64,000 nt of DNA from Clostridiales bacterium (lineage in GTDB: Bacteria; Bacillota; Clostridia; Oscillospirales; Oscillospiraceae), in the NCBI GenBank assembly GCA_902363045.1, contig CABIYX010000009.1, forward strand, positions 25,222 to 89,221, in the 5' to 3' direction. Of this stretch, positions 34,825 to 43,817 are shown one piece after another; within the stretch, counting starts at the first letter, position 1, and each line of letters opens with the position of its first letter. A program made the position numbers and the translations under genes. The notes under the pieces are model-generated. The model was not told where the DNA came from, did no database searches, and saw nothing but the letters and a program-made list of their open reading frames with translations.

Positions 34825-36231
34825 ATGGCTGTTACAAAAGTTCTTGCCAGGAAAGGTCGTCTGGATGTCGGCATCCACTATGTGCTCAATGGCGATAAGA
34901 CTAACGAACAGATTCTTACAGCCTATCTGAATTGCGATCCCGGCCACGCATGCAGGCAGATGCTGGATACGAAACGTGCAATGGGCAAAACAGACGGCGT
35001 CCAGTATTATCACATCATCCAGTCCTTCAAGCCCGGCGAGGTCACCCCGGAGCTGGCGCTGGAGATCGCCAGGGAGTTCGCGGCAGAGCATCTGCCCGGC
35101 TACCAGGCGGTCATCGGCGTCCATGTGGACAAGGAGCACATCCATGCCCATACCATCTTCAATTCCGTGAATGCGGATACCGGCGAGAAGTACCACAGCA
35201 ATGCCCGCAGTTACTACAGCCAGATTCGCGCCATCTCAGACCGGCTGTGCCGGGAACATGGCCTGTCCGTCATCATGGAGGGAAAAGCAGATAAGGCCGT
35301 CAGCTACATTGAGTGGCTGCGGCAGAGCAGGGGCCAGCCCACCTTCCGGGCAATGCTGGAGGCGGATCTGCGGGAGGCCATAGAGGATGCCAACGATATC
35401 GGTCACTTCTTCCTCATCATGGAGCACAAGGGATATGAGATCAAGCATGGGAATCGCCTCGGTTTCCGTCTGCGGGGCCAAGATCGGTTCATGGTACCGG
35501 GCCGAAAAAACCCGCTGTTCACCGAGGACGGCATCCGCGCCGCCATTGGAGGGAATCTGGATGCCATTGCCGCAGGTACGCGCCCCGCCATCATCTACCG
35601 GCCGCGGTACCAGCCGTACCGCAGGCATCCCAAGTACACCGGATTCATGGCCCTGTATGTCCATTACCTCTATCTGCTGGGCAAGGCCGGGCAGCGGCAG
35701 TACCCGCCGAGGATGACGCCCCATCTCAGACGGGAGATCATGAAGTTCGAGAGTTACAAGGAGCAGTTCGCCTTCCTGCGGGCGCATGGTATTACTACGG
35801 CGGAGGATTTGAGTGCCGTCCGCGCCCGCGCAGAGGAAACGCTGGCCAGCCTGATGAAACAGCGCACCATCCTCAACGTGCGGAAGAAGAAACGGCGGGC
35901 GCTCTACGACGCCCTCTCCGACGCGGAGGCCCTCGCCCCGGCAAGGGATTGCTATGAGTCCGGCATGCCCGGCATGGAGGAACCCTTCGCCCGCTACATG
36001 GACGCCGTCTCCGCGCTGGAGCAGTGTGGGATCCATAGGGAGCAGCTCATGGCGGAAAAGGCGGAGTTGTACCGGCAGTTGGCGGACGTCAACCGTGAGA
36101 TCCGGCGGGCGCGGAAGGAGATTTCCATGTGCGATACCATTGAGCGGAACCGGCCTCAGATGGAACACGACATCCATGTGGCCGAGGCCAAGGCAAAGGA
36201 GGTGGAACGAGATGAATATCGGAGGCGGTGA
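34825..36231 (+). CDS. MOBP-type relaxase
   Basis: The 468-residue protein should nick oriT and lead the strand into the recipient. The N-terminal relaxase domain has VGIHYVLNGDK, HIIQSFKPGE, and the metal-binding HVDKEHIHAHTIFNSVN at about residues 100-116. The C-terminal half is a long helical region (KQRTILNVRKKKRRALYDAL, ending in coiled coil). It overlaps the PcfB-like gene by 20 bp. Confidence 0.94.
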   Translation: MAVTKVLARKGRLDVGIHYVLNGDKTNEQILTAYLNCDPGHACRQMLDTKRAMGKTDGVQYYHIIQSFKPGEVTPELALEIAREFAAEHLPGYQAVIGVHVDKEHIHAHTIFNSVNADTGEKYHSNARSYYSQIRAISDRLCREHGLSVIMEGKADKAVSYIEWLRQSRGQPTFRAMLEADLREAIEDANDIGHFFLIMEHKGYEIKHGNRLGFRLRGQDRFMVPGRKNPLFTEDGIRAAIGGNLDAIAAGTRPAIIYRPRYQPYRRHPKYTGFMALYVHYLYLLGKAGQRQYPPRMTPHLRREIMKFESYKEQFAFLRAHGITTAEDLSAVRARAEETLASLMKQRTILNVRKKKRRALYDALSDAEALAPARDCYESGMPGMEEPFARYMDAVSALEQCGIHREQLMAEKAELYRQLADVNREIRRARKEISMCDTIERNRPQMEHDIHVAEAKAKEVERDEYRRR

Positions 36232-36859
36232 AGCTGCGGACCAACTGGTCCGCATGATGCTCTCTGGTGGTGAGGTCGCAGTTCGGCTGACCGGTTCGGC
36301 AGTGAAAAATCTTTTGGCCATATCGCTGGCGCTGGCGAAAAGCCACAAGAAGATCAGCGGCAAGGTCCGCATGGGCAAAATGCTGCAGCAGACACGGGAT
36401 CTGCGGGTATTCCCCATGACGCAGGAGGAATACCGGGAGTTCAGGCACAAGGCGCGGGAACCGAAATTGCTCTATGCGGCCATCCAAAACTCCAGAGATC
36501 CCAATGACCCCAAAAGCATGGTAGATGTTGTCATGCCGGCCACAGAGGTGGAACGGGCCAACTTGGTGTTCCAGAAGATGATGTACCAGCAGCCGGAGGC
36601 CCCCCAGAAGGAGCAGCCGGAACGGGAGCGGCAACCGGAGAAGGAACCTGGAACGCCAAAAAAAGATTCCCGGTCGGGACGCGCCTCGCGCGATACCAGC
36701 ACCAGCTCTCCTATGCACGCCGGGAGCGCGGCGAGGACGACGAGTGATGAGCGGCCCTCCGTTGAGGGCCGCCTGCAGGACTATCGCGCACAGTTGGAGG
36801 AACAGCGGCGGCGCGCCCCGGCCAGGCAGAAAACCAAGACGCGGACCAAGACCAGATAA
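36212..36859 (+). CDS. PcfB-like (DUF3801) conjugation protein
   Basis: The 215-residue protein begins NIGGGEAADQLVRMMLSGGE and GSAVKNLLAISLALAK, typical of PcfB/DUF3801, a cytoplasmic relaxosome accessory in pCF10-like systems. The C-terminal 85 residues are low-complexity and basic. It overlaps the relaxase gene. ATG 36212 has AAGGAGGTG upstream. Confidence 0.88.
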   Translation: MNIGGGEAADQLVRMMLSGGEVAVRLTGSAVKNLLAISLALAKSHKKISGKVRMGKMLQQTRDLRVFPMTQEEYREFRHKAREPKLLYAAIQNSRDPNDPKSMVDVVMPATEVERANLVFQKMMYQQPEAPQKEQPERERQPEKEPGTPKKDSRSGRASRDTSTSSPMHAGSAARTTSDERPSVEGRLQDYRAQLEEQRRRAPARQKTKTRTKTR

Positions 36860-36946
36860 TTGAGTGCTGTTTGGGGAAAGTGCTGGATATTCCGGGCCGG
36901 TTCAGGTATGGTTGCGTTACAGAAAAAGTGAAGGAGGCCAGATACC

Positions 36947-37405
36947 ATGAAGGTCGTTTACTACTACAGAGGACGCACCGGCAGCGCAGGATTCCTGCTC
37001 CCGGAGGATATGGCACTGCTGAAAAGGCTGTTTGCGCACGGGAGCCTGCCGCCCAAAGCGCAGCTGCGAGGGAAACGCTGCTGGCTGTATCTCCGGGTGA
37101 ACACGAACAATCCGGCAGCAGACGAGATCGGTATCAGCGGACAGGACACTTACCTGCGCCAATTTGCAGAAGTAAACAGCATGCAGATCGTCGGCGTATA
37201 CAAAGATTATATGTGCGGATGGGACCTCCGGAGGCCCAGCCTCCGGTTCCTGGCGCGGGAGGCTGCCGAAAAGAAAATGGATTACATCCTGTCCTGTAAA
37301 CAGGATCGGATCTACCGGGGCCACGACCTGCGGGGCCTCCTGCAGTATGAGGATCACATGCACGCCCTCGGTGTGGACATCCTGTATCCCTTCGAACAGG
37401 ACTAA
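36947..37405 (+). CDS. Resolvase-fold protein lacking the catalytic serine
   Basis: The 152-residue protein has the outline of a serine-recombinase catalytic domain: YLRVNTNNP in place of YxRxS, then ISGQDTYLRQFAE, VYKDYMCGWDLRRPSLRFL and LSCKQDRIYRG. The nucleophilic serine position carries asparagine, and there is no DNA-binding domain. It is thus probably not a recombinase; it may be a regulator or decoy. AAGGAGG precedes ATG 36947. It lies between pcfB-like and the coupling protein gene. Confidence 0.75.
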   Translation: MKVVYYYRGRTGSAGFLLPEDMALLKRLFAHGSLPPKAQLRGKRCWLYLRVNTNNPAADEIGISGQDTYLRQFAEVNSMQIVGVYKDYMCGWDLRRPSLRFLAREAAEKKMDYILSCKQDRIYRGHDLRGLLQYEDHMHALGVDILYPFEQD

Positions 37406-37434
37406 GCAAACAGGCATACATCCAAACAGCCTAT

Positions 37435-37466
37435 GGGGCGTACCAATGCGGTGCGCCCCTGTTTTT
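37435..37466 (+). terminator. Possible terminator before the coupling protein gene
   Basis: GGGGCG (37435-37440) pairs with CGCCCC (37454-37459), followed by TGTTTTT. It could separate the relaxase operon from the transfer operon. Confidence 0.6.
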
Positions 37467-37479
37467 CAGTTGGAGGTGA

Positions 37480-39225
37480 ATGCCGCTGAATAAACCGGGC
37501 AGATCGGGAGGGATCCTCCCGTATCTGTTTCTCTACATCCCCGTGGTCTGGGCCGCTCTCCTGATTGCCCAGTCCCTCGGGAACGGCCTGCCGGAGCTGC
37601 TGACGAACCTGACCGCGGCCCTGCAGACTCCTTTGAAGATCCGCTGGACGGAACACAGCCTGATGAGCATCCTCGCCTGCACCGGCGCGTACATCATAGG
37701 CATCTGCCTGTATTGCACCACACAGGGCCGCACCCGTGACGGCGAGGAACACGGCTCGGCACAGTGGGCGTCTCCCAAACAGGTCAACGCTATGTTCTGT
37801 CAAAAGCAGAATAAGCCCCTGACACAAAATGTCCGTTTGGGGCTGGATACCCACAAGCACCGCAGGTCCCTCAACGTACTGGTCATCGGCGGCAGCGGCG
37901 CGGCCAAGACCCGCAGCTATGTCCTGCCTAACATTTTGGAGGCCAACACCAACTATGTGATCACCGATCCCAAAATGGAGGTGCTGACTGCCACCGGCGG
38001 CTACCTCAAAAGCCAGGGCTACGATGTGCGGGTGCTGAACCTTGTCAATCTGGAGCAGTCGGACGGATACAACCCCTTCCGCTATATCCGGGACGAGAAG
38101 GATGCCCTGCGGCTTGTCAATAACCTCATTCAAGCCACAACACCCAAGAACAGCCATGAGTCGGATCCGTTCTGGACCAAGGCCGAAACGGCGCTGCTGC
38201 AGGCCATCATCCTCATGCTGTTTCAGGAGGCGCCGGAGTCCGAGCAGAACTTTTCCATGGTCATGCGGGTGCTGGAATACGCGGAGGTAAAAGAGGACGA
38301 CGAGGACCACGTCTCGCCGCTGGATCTGCTGTTCAGCGCCATTGAACGGGAGAAGCCGGACAGCGTCGCCGTCCGGCAATATAAGGTCTTTAAGATGGCG
38401 GCGGGCAAGACTTCCAAGAGCATCCTTGTGTCGACCGCTGTGCGTCTGGCCCCCTTTAACCTGCCCCAGATCCGGGCCATCACGGACCACGACGATATGG
38501 ATCTGTACACGCTGGGAGAGAAGAAATGTGCCCTGTACGCTGTTATCCCGGACAATGACAATACCTATAACTTTTTGGTAAGTCTGCTTTATTCCCAGGT
38601 GTTCCAGACCCTTTACTACTGTGCAGACCAGATCCACCACGGTCCGCTGCCCCGGCATGTCCACTTCATCCTGGATGAGGCGCCCTCGGTCAATTTGCCG
38701 GGGCTGCCCCGCGAACTGGCAACCATGAGGTCCAGAAACATCTCCTGCAGCACCATCATCCAAAACATGGCGCAGATCAAGGAGCAGTTCAAGGACTCCT
38801 GGGAAACCATCCCCGGCAACTCGGACACCCTGCTGTACCTCGGCGGCAACGAGTCCAGCACCCACAAGTACATTTCCGAGGCCCTGGGCAAATCCACCAT
38901 CGATACCAAGACTCATGGGGAAACCAAAGGTAAGTCCGGCTCATGGTCCACCAACATGCAGATCAGCGGCCGGGAGCTGCTGACGCCGGACGAAGTGCGC
39001 CGGTTGGACAACCGGTACGCCATCCTGCTCATTCGCGGTGCCGGACCGGTCATGGACCTGAAATACGATTTAATGAAACATCCCGCCGTCCGGCAAACCT
39101 CACTGGCTGGCGGGCCACCCTATATTCACCACAGGCAGAACCAAGCACCGGTGATTTCTGGACATGAATTTTTTGCGGCATTTTCCACCGATGACGCCAA
39201 TGAAAACAAGGAGAATGCAGCATGA
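37480..39225 (+). CDS. VirD4/TraG/PcfC-type coupling ATPase
   Basis: The 581-residue membrane ATPase delivers the relaxase-DNA complex to the secretion channel. Two N-terminal membrane helices (about 10-30 and 58-78) precede EHGSAQWASPKQ, Walker A VIGGSGAAKTRS (about 130-142), TDPKMEVL, and Walker B HFILDEAPSVNLPG, with the typical SRNISCSTIIQNMAQIK. GGAGGTGA precedes ATG 37480. It overlaps the next small gene by ATGA. Confidence 0.95.
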   Translation: MPLNKPGRSGGILPYLFLYIPVVWAALLIAQSLGNGLPELLTNLTAALQTPLKIRWTEHSLMSILACTGAYIIGICLYCTTQGRTRDGEEHGSAQWASPKQVNAMFCQKQNKPLTQNVRLGLDTHKHRRSLNVLVIGGSGAAKTRSYVLPNILEANTNYVITDPKMEVLTATGGYLKSQGYDVRVLNLVNLEQSDGYNPFRYIRDEKDALRLVNNLIQATTPKNSHESDPFWTKAETALLQAIILMLFQEAPESEQNFSMVMRVLEYAEVKEDDEDHVSPLDLLFSAIEREKPDSVAVRQYKVFKMAAGKTSKSILVSTAVRLAPFNLPQIRAITDHDDMDLYTLGEKKCALYAVIPDNDNTYNFLVSLLYSQVFQTLYYCADQIHHGPLPRHVHFILDEAPSVNLPGLPRELATMRSRNISCSTIIQNMAQIKEQFKDSWETIPGNSDTLLYLGGNESSTHKYISEALGKSTIDTKTHGETKGKSGSWSTNMQISGRELLTPDEVRRLDNRYAILLIRGAGPVMDLKYDLMKHPAVRQTSLAGGPPYIHHRQNQAPVISGHEFFAAFSTDDANENKENAA

Positions 39226-39533
39226 ATCATAAATTCGAAAAGCGGGTCAAGCGCATTTACGCCATGCTTTCCTGCTTTGTGCTGGTCGCGGTCATGACCG
39301 TCTGTCCTGCCTTCGCGGCGGACGATCCGCTGGCGGTTGTGACAAATCTGAGCGACTTCATTTTTTCCCTCATCCGGGCCATCGGCCTCATCCTGCTGGG
39401 CTTCGGCGTCCTCCAGCTGGGCCTGTCCCTCAAGAGCCACGACCCCTCCCAGCGCGCCAACGGCATGCTCACCATCGCGGGCGGCATTGTGATCACGTTT
39501 ACCAAGGAGATCCTCACCCTCATCACCGGCTGA
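39222..39533 (+). CDS. Small membrane protein of the transfer apparatus (VirB2/Maff2-like)
   Basis: The 103-residue protein has a signal-like N-terminal helix ending AFAAD, then two hydrophobic segments (FSLIRAIGLILLGFGVLQLG and GMLTIAGGIVITFTKEIL). Size, two helices and position between virD4 and virB6-like genes fit a pilin-like VirB2 or Maff2 family subunit. Confidence 0.75.
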   Translation: MNHKFEKRVKRIYAMLSCFVLVAVMTVCPAFAADDPLAVVTNLSDFIFSLIRAIGLILLGFGVLQLGLSLKSHDPSQRANGMLTIAGGIVITFTKEILTLITG

Positions 39534-39598
39534 GTGGGCAAAGCGGGAGGGCGCACACAGCGTCCTCCCGCTCCCTTCCCACACGGAGGTGATGCACA

Positions 39599-40444
39599 AT
39601 GGGAAGTGGAAACTGGATCGTTGACAACCTGAACTCAGCCCTTGCTACCTGGAATGAAAAACTCACCGAGATTTGGACGCTCATCTCCACGTCGCCGGAA
39701 GAATTCAAAGGCGGCGGGATCTGGGACGTCATTCTCAACATCCATGACGCGCTGAGAGCCATCGGCTACGCTCTGTTGGTACTGTTTTTCGTCGCCGGCG
39801 TGGTCAAGACCTGCGGCAGCTTTACGGAACTCAAGCGCCCGGAGGTGGCGGTCAAGACCTTTGTGCGGTTCGCGCTGGCGCAGGGGGCCGTCACCTACGG
39901 CTTGGAGCTGATGATGACCCTGTTCAGCATCGCCCAGGGCGCGGTGTCCACCATTATGGACGCCTCCGGCCTCACGGCCATGTCCGACACGGCCCTGCCA
40001 GACGAGATGGTGACCATCATCGAGGACGTGGGCTTTCTGGAGAGTATCCCGCTGTGGGCGGTAACGCTCCTGGGATCCCTGTTTATCTGGGTTTTGTCGC
40101 TGGTCATGATTTTGACCGTCTATTCCCGCTTTTTCAAACTCTATATGGCGACGGCCATCGCGCCCATCCCCCTGGCCAGTTTCGCGGGGCAGCCCTCCAG
40201 CAGCATCGGCGTGGCTTTTATCAAAAGCTACGCCGCCATCTGCCTGGAGGGCTGTATGATCGTTTTGGCCTGTATTATCTTTTCCCAATTTGCCGCGGCG
40301 CCTCCCGCTATTGCGGACGACACCATGGCTGCCGCTACCATCGTTTGGAACTATATCGGGGAATTGGTTTTCAATATGCTGGTTCTGGTGGGCGCCATCA
40401 AGATGAGCGACCGGCTGGTGCGGGAACTGATGGGCCTTGGTTAA
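39599..40444 (+). CDS. VirB6/TrbL-like channel protein
   Basis: The 281-residue polytopic protein has about six membrane helices, among them ALRAIGYALLVLFFVAGVVK and VTLLGSLFIWVLSLVMILT, and a conserved loop FKLYMATAIAPIPLASF. VirB6-like subunits form the inner-membrane core of the conjugation channel. GGAGGTG lies upstream of ATG 39599. Confidence 0.9.
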   Translation: MGSGNWIVDNLNSALATWNEKLTEIWTLISTSPEEFKGGGIWDVILNIHDALRAIGYALLVLFFVAGVVKTCGSFTELKRPEVAVKTFVRFALAQGAVTYGLELMMTLFSIAQGAVSTIMDASGLTAMSDTALPDEMVTIIEDVGFLESIPLWAVTLLGSLFIWVLSLVMILTVYSRFFKLYMATAIAPIPLASFAGQPSSSIGVAFIKSYAAICLEGCMIVLACIIFSQFAAAPPAIADDTMAAATIVWNYIGELVFNMLVLVGAIKMSDRLVRELMGLG

Positions 40445-40785
40445 TCCTGCAGGTCGTCAATATGGACGATACCGCCGCCGTTGAGGCCGGCCTCGCGCAC
40501 CCGCTGGATCAAAATTTCCTCTTTTTCTTTCCCGCGCCGGCGCCGCTCCATGATGGCGGAGAGTTTCCGCACCAGGGAGTACACCCAGGACAGGACCGTC
40601 ACCGCCAGCAGGATGTACCAGATCACATTGGCCAGCGTGTAGTGGGCGTAGTACCAATCGCTCAGCAGCGTCGGCACCACCAGCGCATACAGCAGCGGGA
40701 TCGTCAGACGGAACACCGCGGCCAGGCGGAACAGGATGGACAGGATCAGGATCCCGGCCCCCAGAAAAATATATGCATAGAACAT
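40441..40785 (-). CDS. Hypothetical membrane protein, opposite strand inside the transfer operon
   Basis: This 114-residue protein has three hydrophobic segments (YIFLGAGILILSILF, FRLTIPLLYALVVPTLL, NVIWYILLAVTVLSWVYSL), an arginine-rich linker and a short acidic tail. GAGGGG stands upstream of ATG 40785. It faces against the transfer genes, and its stop overlaps the virB6-like stop by 4 bp. No family was recognised; it could be an entry-exclusion or regulatory membrane protein, which is a guess. Confidence 0.7.
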   Translation of the reverse strand: MFYAYIFLGAGILILSILFRLAAVFRLTIPLLYALVVPTLLSDWYYAHYTLANVIWYILLAVTVLSWVYSLVRKLSAIMERRRRGKEKEEILIQRVREAGLNGGGIVHIDDLQD

Positions 40786-40892
40786 GGGTACACCCCTCTC
40801 GCTATTTTTTCACTTTGATGTTAGCATACCCCGGCGGACATGGCAACTCCTGTCTGCCAAAAGTCCAGGAACGGAAACGGAGGTGAAATCCA

Positions 40893-41246
40893 ATCGAGGT
40901 ACGCATCAACAAAGAGGTCCGAAACTATCAGGAGAGCCTGTTTTTCGGGCTGTCGCTCCGCCAGCTCATCTTTGCGCTGCTGGCCGTCGCTGTTGCCGTA
41001 GGCGTGTATTTTGGCCTGCGCTCTGTGCTGGCGACCGCCGAGATCGGATGGGTCTGCGTCCTGTGCGCTTTCCCGTTCGCTCTCGGCGGATTTTTCCAGT
41101 ATAACGGCATGACGCTGGAGCGGTTTCTACTTGCTTATATCCGCACGGAATTTATATATCCTCACCGGCTCGTCTTCCAATCGGACAACCTGTACGCAAA
41201 ACTCATGGAGCGTTCGAGTATGAAGGAGGCCCTGAAGATTGATTAA
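40893..41246 (+). CDS. PrgI-family conjugation protein, apparent ATC start
   Basis: The 117-residue protein reads EVRINKEVRNYQESLFFGLSL, then two membrane helices (QLIFALLAVAVAVGVYFGL and IGWVCVLCAFPFALGGFF) and NGMTLERFLLAYIR, the pattern of PrgI/TcpE-like proteins that precede VirB4. GGAGGTGA ends 6 bases before ATC 40893, and TGA at 40884 closes the frame. Conventional starts occur only inside the second helix (GTG 41004). It overlaps virB4 by 8 bp. Confidence 0.85.
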   Translation: MEVRINKEVRNYQESLFFGLSLRQLIFALLAVAVAVGVYFGLRSVLATAEIGWVCVLCAFPFALGGFFQYNGMTLERFLLAYIRTEFIYPHRLVFQSDNLYAKLMERSSMKEALKID

Positions 41247-43230
41247 AACCCTGCAAAATACATTAAAGCAGGACAAAGAACAATTTACCGTGCCAAAATC
41301 CGTACAGGACGCCATCCCCATTCGCCGTATCTGGCCGGATGGGGTTTTTCAGTTTGGGAGCAAGTTCTCCAAGTGCATCCGTTTTTCGGACATCAACTAC
41401 GCCATCGCCTCCAAAGAGGACAAGACGGCGATGTTCCTAAATTATTCCGAACTGCTCAATGCGCTGGACACTGGCTCTACCACCAAGATCACCATCAACA
41501 ACAAGCGGCTCAACCGCCAGAACTTCGAGGAAACCATCCTTCTCCCGCCCCGCGGGGATTTTCTGGACGGATACCGGGCCGAGTACAATGCCATGCTCAC
41601 GGACAAGGTCACCGACTCGTCCAACAGCGTGGTGCAGGAGCGGTACATCACCGTATCCACCCATAAGAAAAATGTAGATGAGGCCAGGACCTTTTTTGAC
41701 CGTGTCATCGGCGACGTCACCAGCCGGCTCAATAAGCTGGACTCCCACAGCGAGGAACTGGACGCCATCGAGCGTCTGCGGATCCTCCACGACTTCTACC
41801 GGGTAGGTGAGGAAACGGAGTTCCACTTCAACCTGAAGGACAGCATGCGGAAGGGGGCCTCCTATAAGGATGCCATCTGCCCGGACAGCATGGAGTTCAA
41901 GAAGGACCACTTTGTCATGGGCGATAAGTTCGGGCGGGTCCTGTTCCTCAAGGAGTACGCCTCCTACATCAAAGACTCCATGATCAACGAGTTGACGGAA
42001 CTAAACCGGACGCTCATGCTGTCCATCGATGTGATCCCCGTCCCCACGGACGAGGCGGTGCGTGAGATGCAGAACCGGCTGCTGGGCGTGGAAACCAATG
42101 TGACCAACTGGCAGCGCCGGCAGAACAGCAACAACAACTTCTCCGCCGTTGTACCATATGACCTCGAACAGCAGCGCAAGGAAACCCGTGAGATGCTGGA
42201 CGATCTCACCACCCGTGACCAGCGCATGATGTTCGCCGTAGTGACGCTGGTGCATCTGGCGGACAGCAAGGAAGAACTGGACAGCGACACAGAAACCCTC
42301 CAGTCCATTGCCCGCAAGCACCTGTGTCAGCTCTCCACCCTCAACTGGCAGCAGGCGGAGGGGCTGGTGACGGCGCTGCCCTTGGGCCTGCGCCGCATCG
42401 ATGCCCTCCGCACCCTTACCACCGAGGCGCTGGCCGTCCTCATGCCGTTCAAGGCCCAGGAGATCCTCCATCAGGGCGGCGTGTACTACGGCCAGAATAC
42501 CATCAGCAAGAACCTCATCCTCGCCAACCGCTGGGAGCTGCTCAACGCCAACGGCTTTGTCCTCGGCGTGTCCGGCTCCGGCAAGTCCTTCACCGCCAAG
42601 CGGGAGATGGTGGGGCTGGCCCTGGCGGCGGAGAATGGTGACGGCGGGGCGCCGGACGACATCATCGTCATCGACCCGGAGAGCGAGTACCGGCCACTCA
42701 TCGAGGGGCTGGGCGGCGAGGTGATCGAGGTGTCCGCCACCTCGCCCAACCACATCAACGCCATGGATATGGAGCAGGGCTACGGCGACGGGGAGAACCC
42801 GGTGGTGCTGAAGTCCGAGTTTCTGCTGTCCCTGTGTGAGCAGCTCATGGGATCCGGGAAACTCTCCGCCAAGGAGAAGTCCATCATCGACCGCTGCGCC
42901 GCCCAGTGCTATCGGGAGTACATCCGCAGGGGCTACACCGGCGCGGTGCCCACCCTGCAGGATTTCCATGCCGAGCTGCTCCGCCAGCCGGAGCCGGAAG
43001 CGCGGGACGTGGCGCTGGCCATCGAACTGTTCACCGAGGGCAGCCTGAACACCTTCGCCAAACCCACCAATGTGGACACCAATTCCCGCATCCTCTGCTA
43101 TGACATCCGGGACCTGGGCCGTCAGCTTCTGCCCGTGGGCATGCTGGTGGTGCTGGACAGCATCTTCAACCGTATCATCCGCAACCGCCAGCAGGGGCGG
43201 AATACCTGGATCTATATTGACGAGATCTAT
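41239..43230 (+). CDS. VirB4/TraE conjugation ATPase, first exon
   Basis: Codons 1-664 of a VirB4-type ATPase that energises the secretion channel. It includes Walker A GVSGSGKSF (about 443-451) and DIIVIDPESEYRPLIE, and ends at WIYIDEIY, the Walker B motif, where a group II intron is inserted. Joined with 45739-46125 the reading frame is exact and gives 792 residues. TTG 41239 lies inside the end of the PrgI gene. Without splicing the frame reads a few intron codons and stops at 43251. Confidence 0.93.
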
Positions 43231-43817
43231 GTGCGTCCGGAAGCCGCCTGAAGCAACGCAGGCAGCGCGGGACTATGCAAATTCCACCTTTGGCAAGTGG
43301 AAGGGAAAATGTGAAATCTGAAACCCTGTCATCATCCGGCTTACCCGCAAGAGAAATCCCAAGGGGAACACAGCACGCCGGAAAAGGCATAAGTCAGCCA
43401 GTCATCACGCTGCGACTGAGTGCCAAGATGAAAAGTTCTGCATGAGGATGAAAGCCAAACTGCCTGAACGATAGTCAGAGGAGCGTTATCGTCCGCCACG
43501 GCGAAAAGATGACTATATGCGCCGTGTGATATGGGCAAGTGGTGAAGGTAAATCGCCAAATGCGTACACATCCATATCAGCCGCCCGCAGTCAGCGGGAA
43601 ATGACGGAAGTCGCATCCGACAGCAGAACAGGCCAATTTGCATAGTTCTAACCGGAGATGACCTAAACCGGAACGCTGGAAACAGCTATGGCCTGGGCCT
43701 GAATATCCGGCACGGTCACGGAGCCACCATAGTAGTCCGAGGGCGTTAATGGCGTCCACATGGCGAAGGGTGGCAGTTTATCCCCTGATACTGAAAAGGA
43801 AAGGTGCGTGAGGCACT

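Noticed and set aside
36947-37405. Third active serine recombinase
   Set aside because: The nucleophile is replaced by Asn and there is no recombinase or zinc-ribbon domain.
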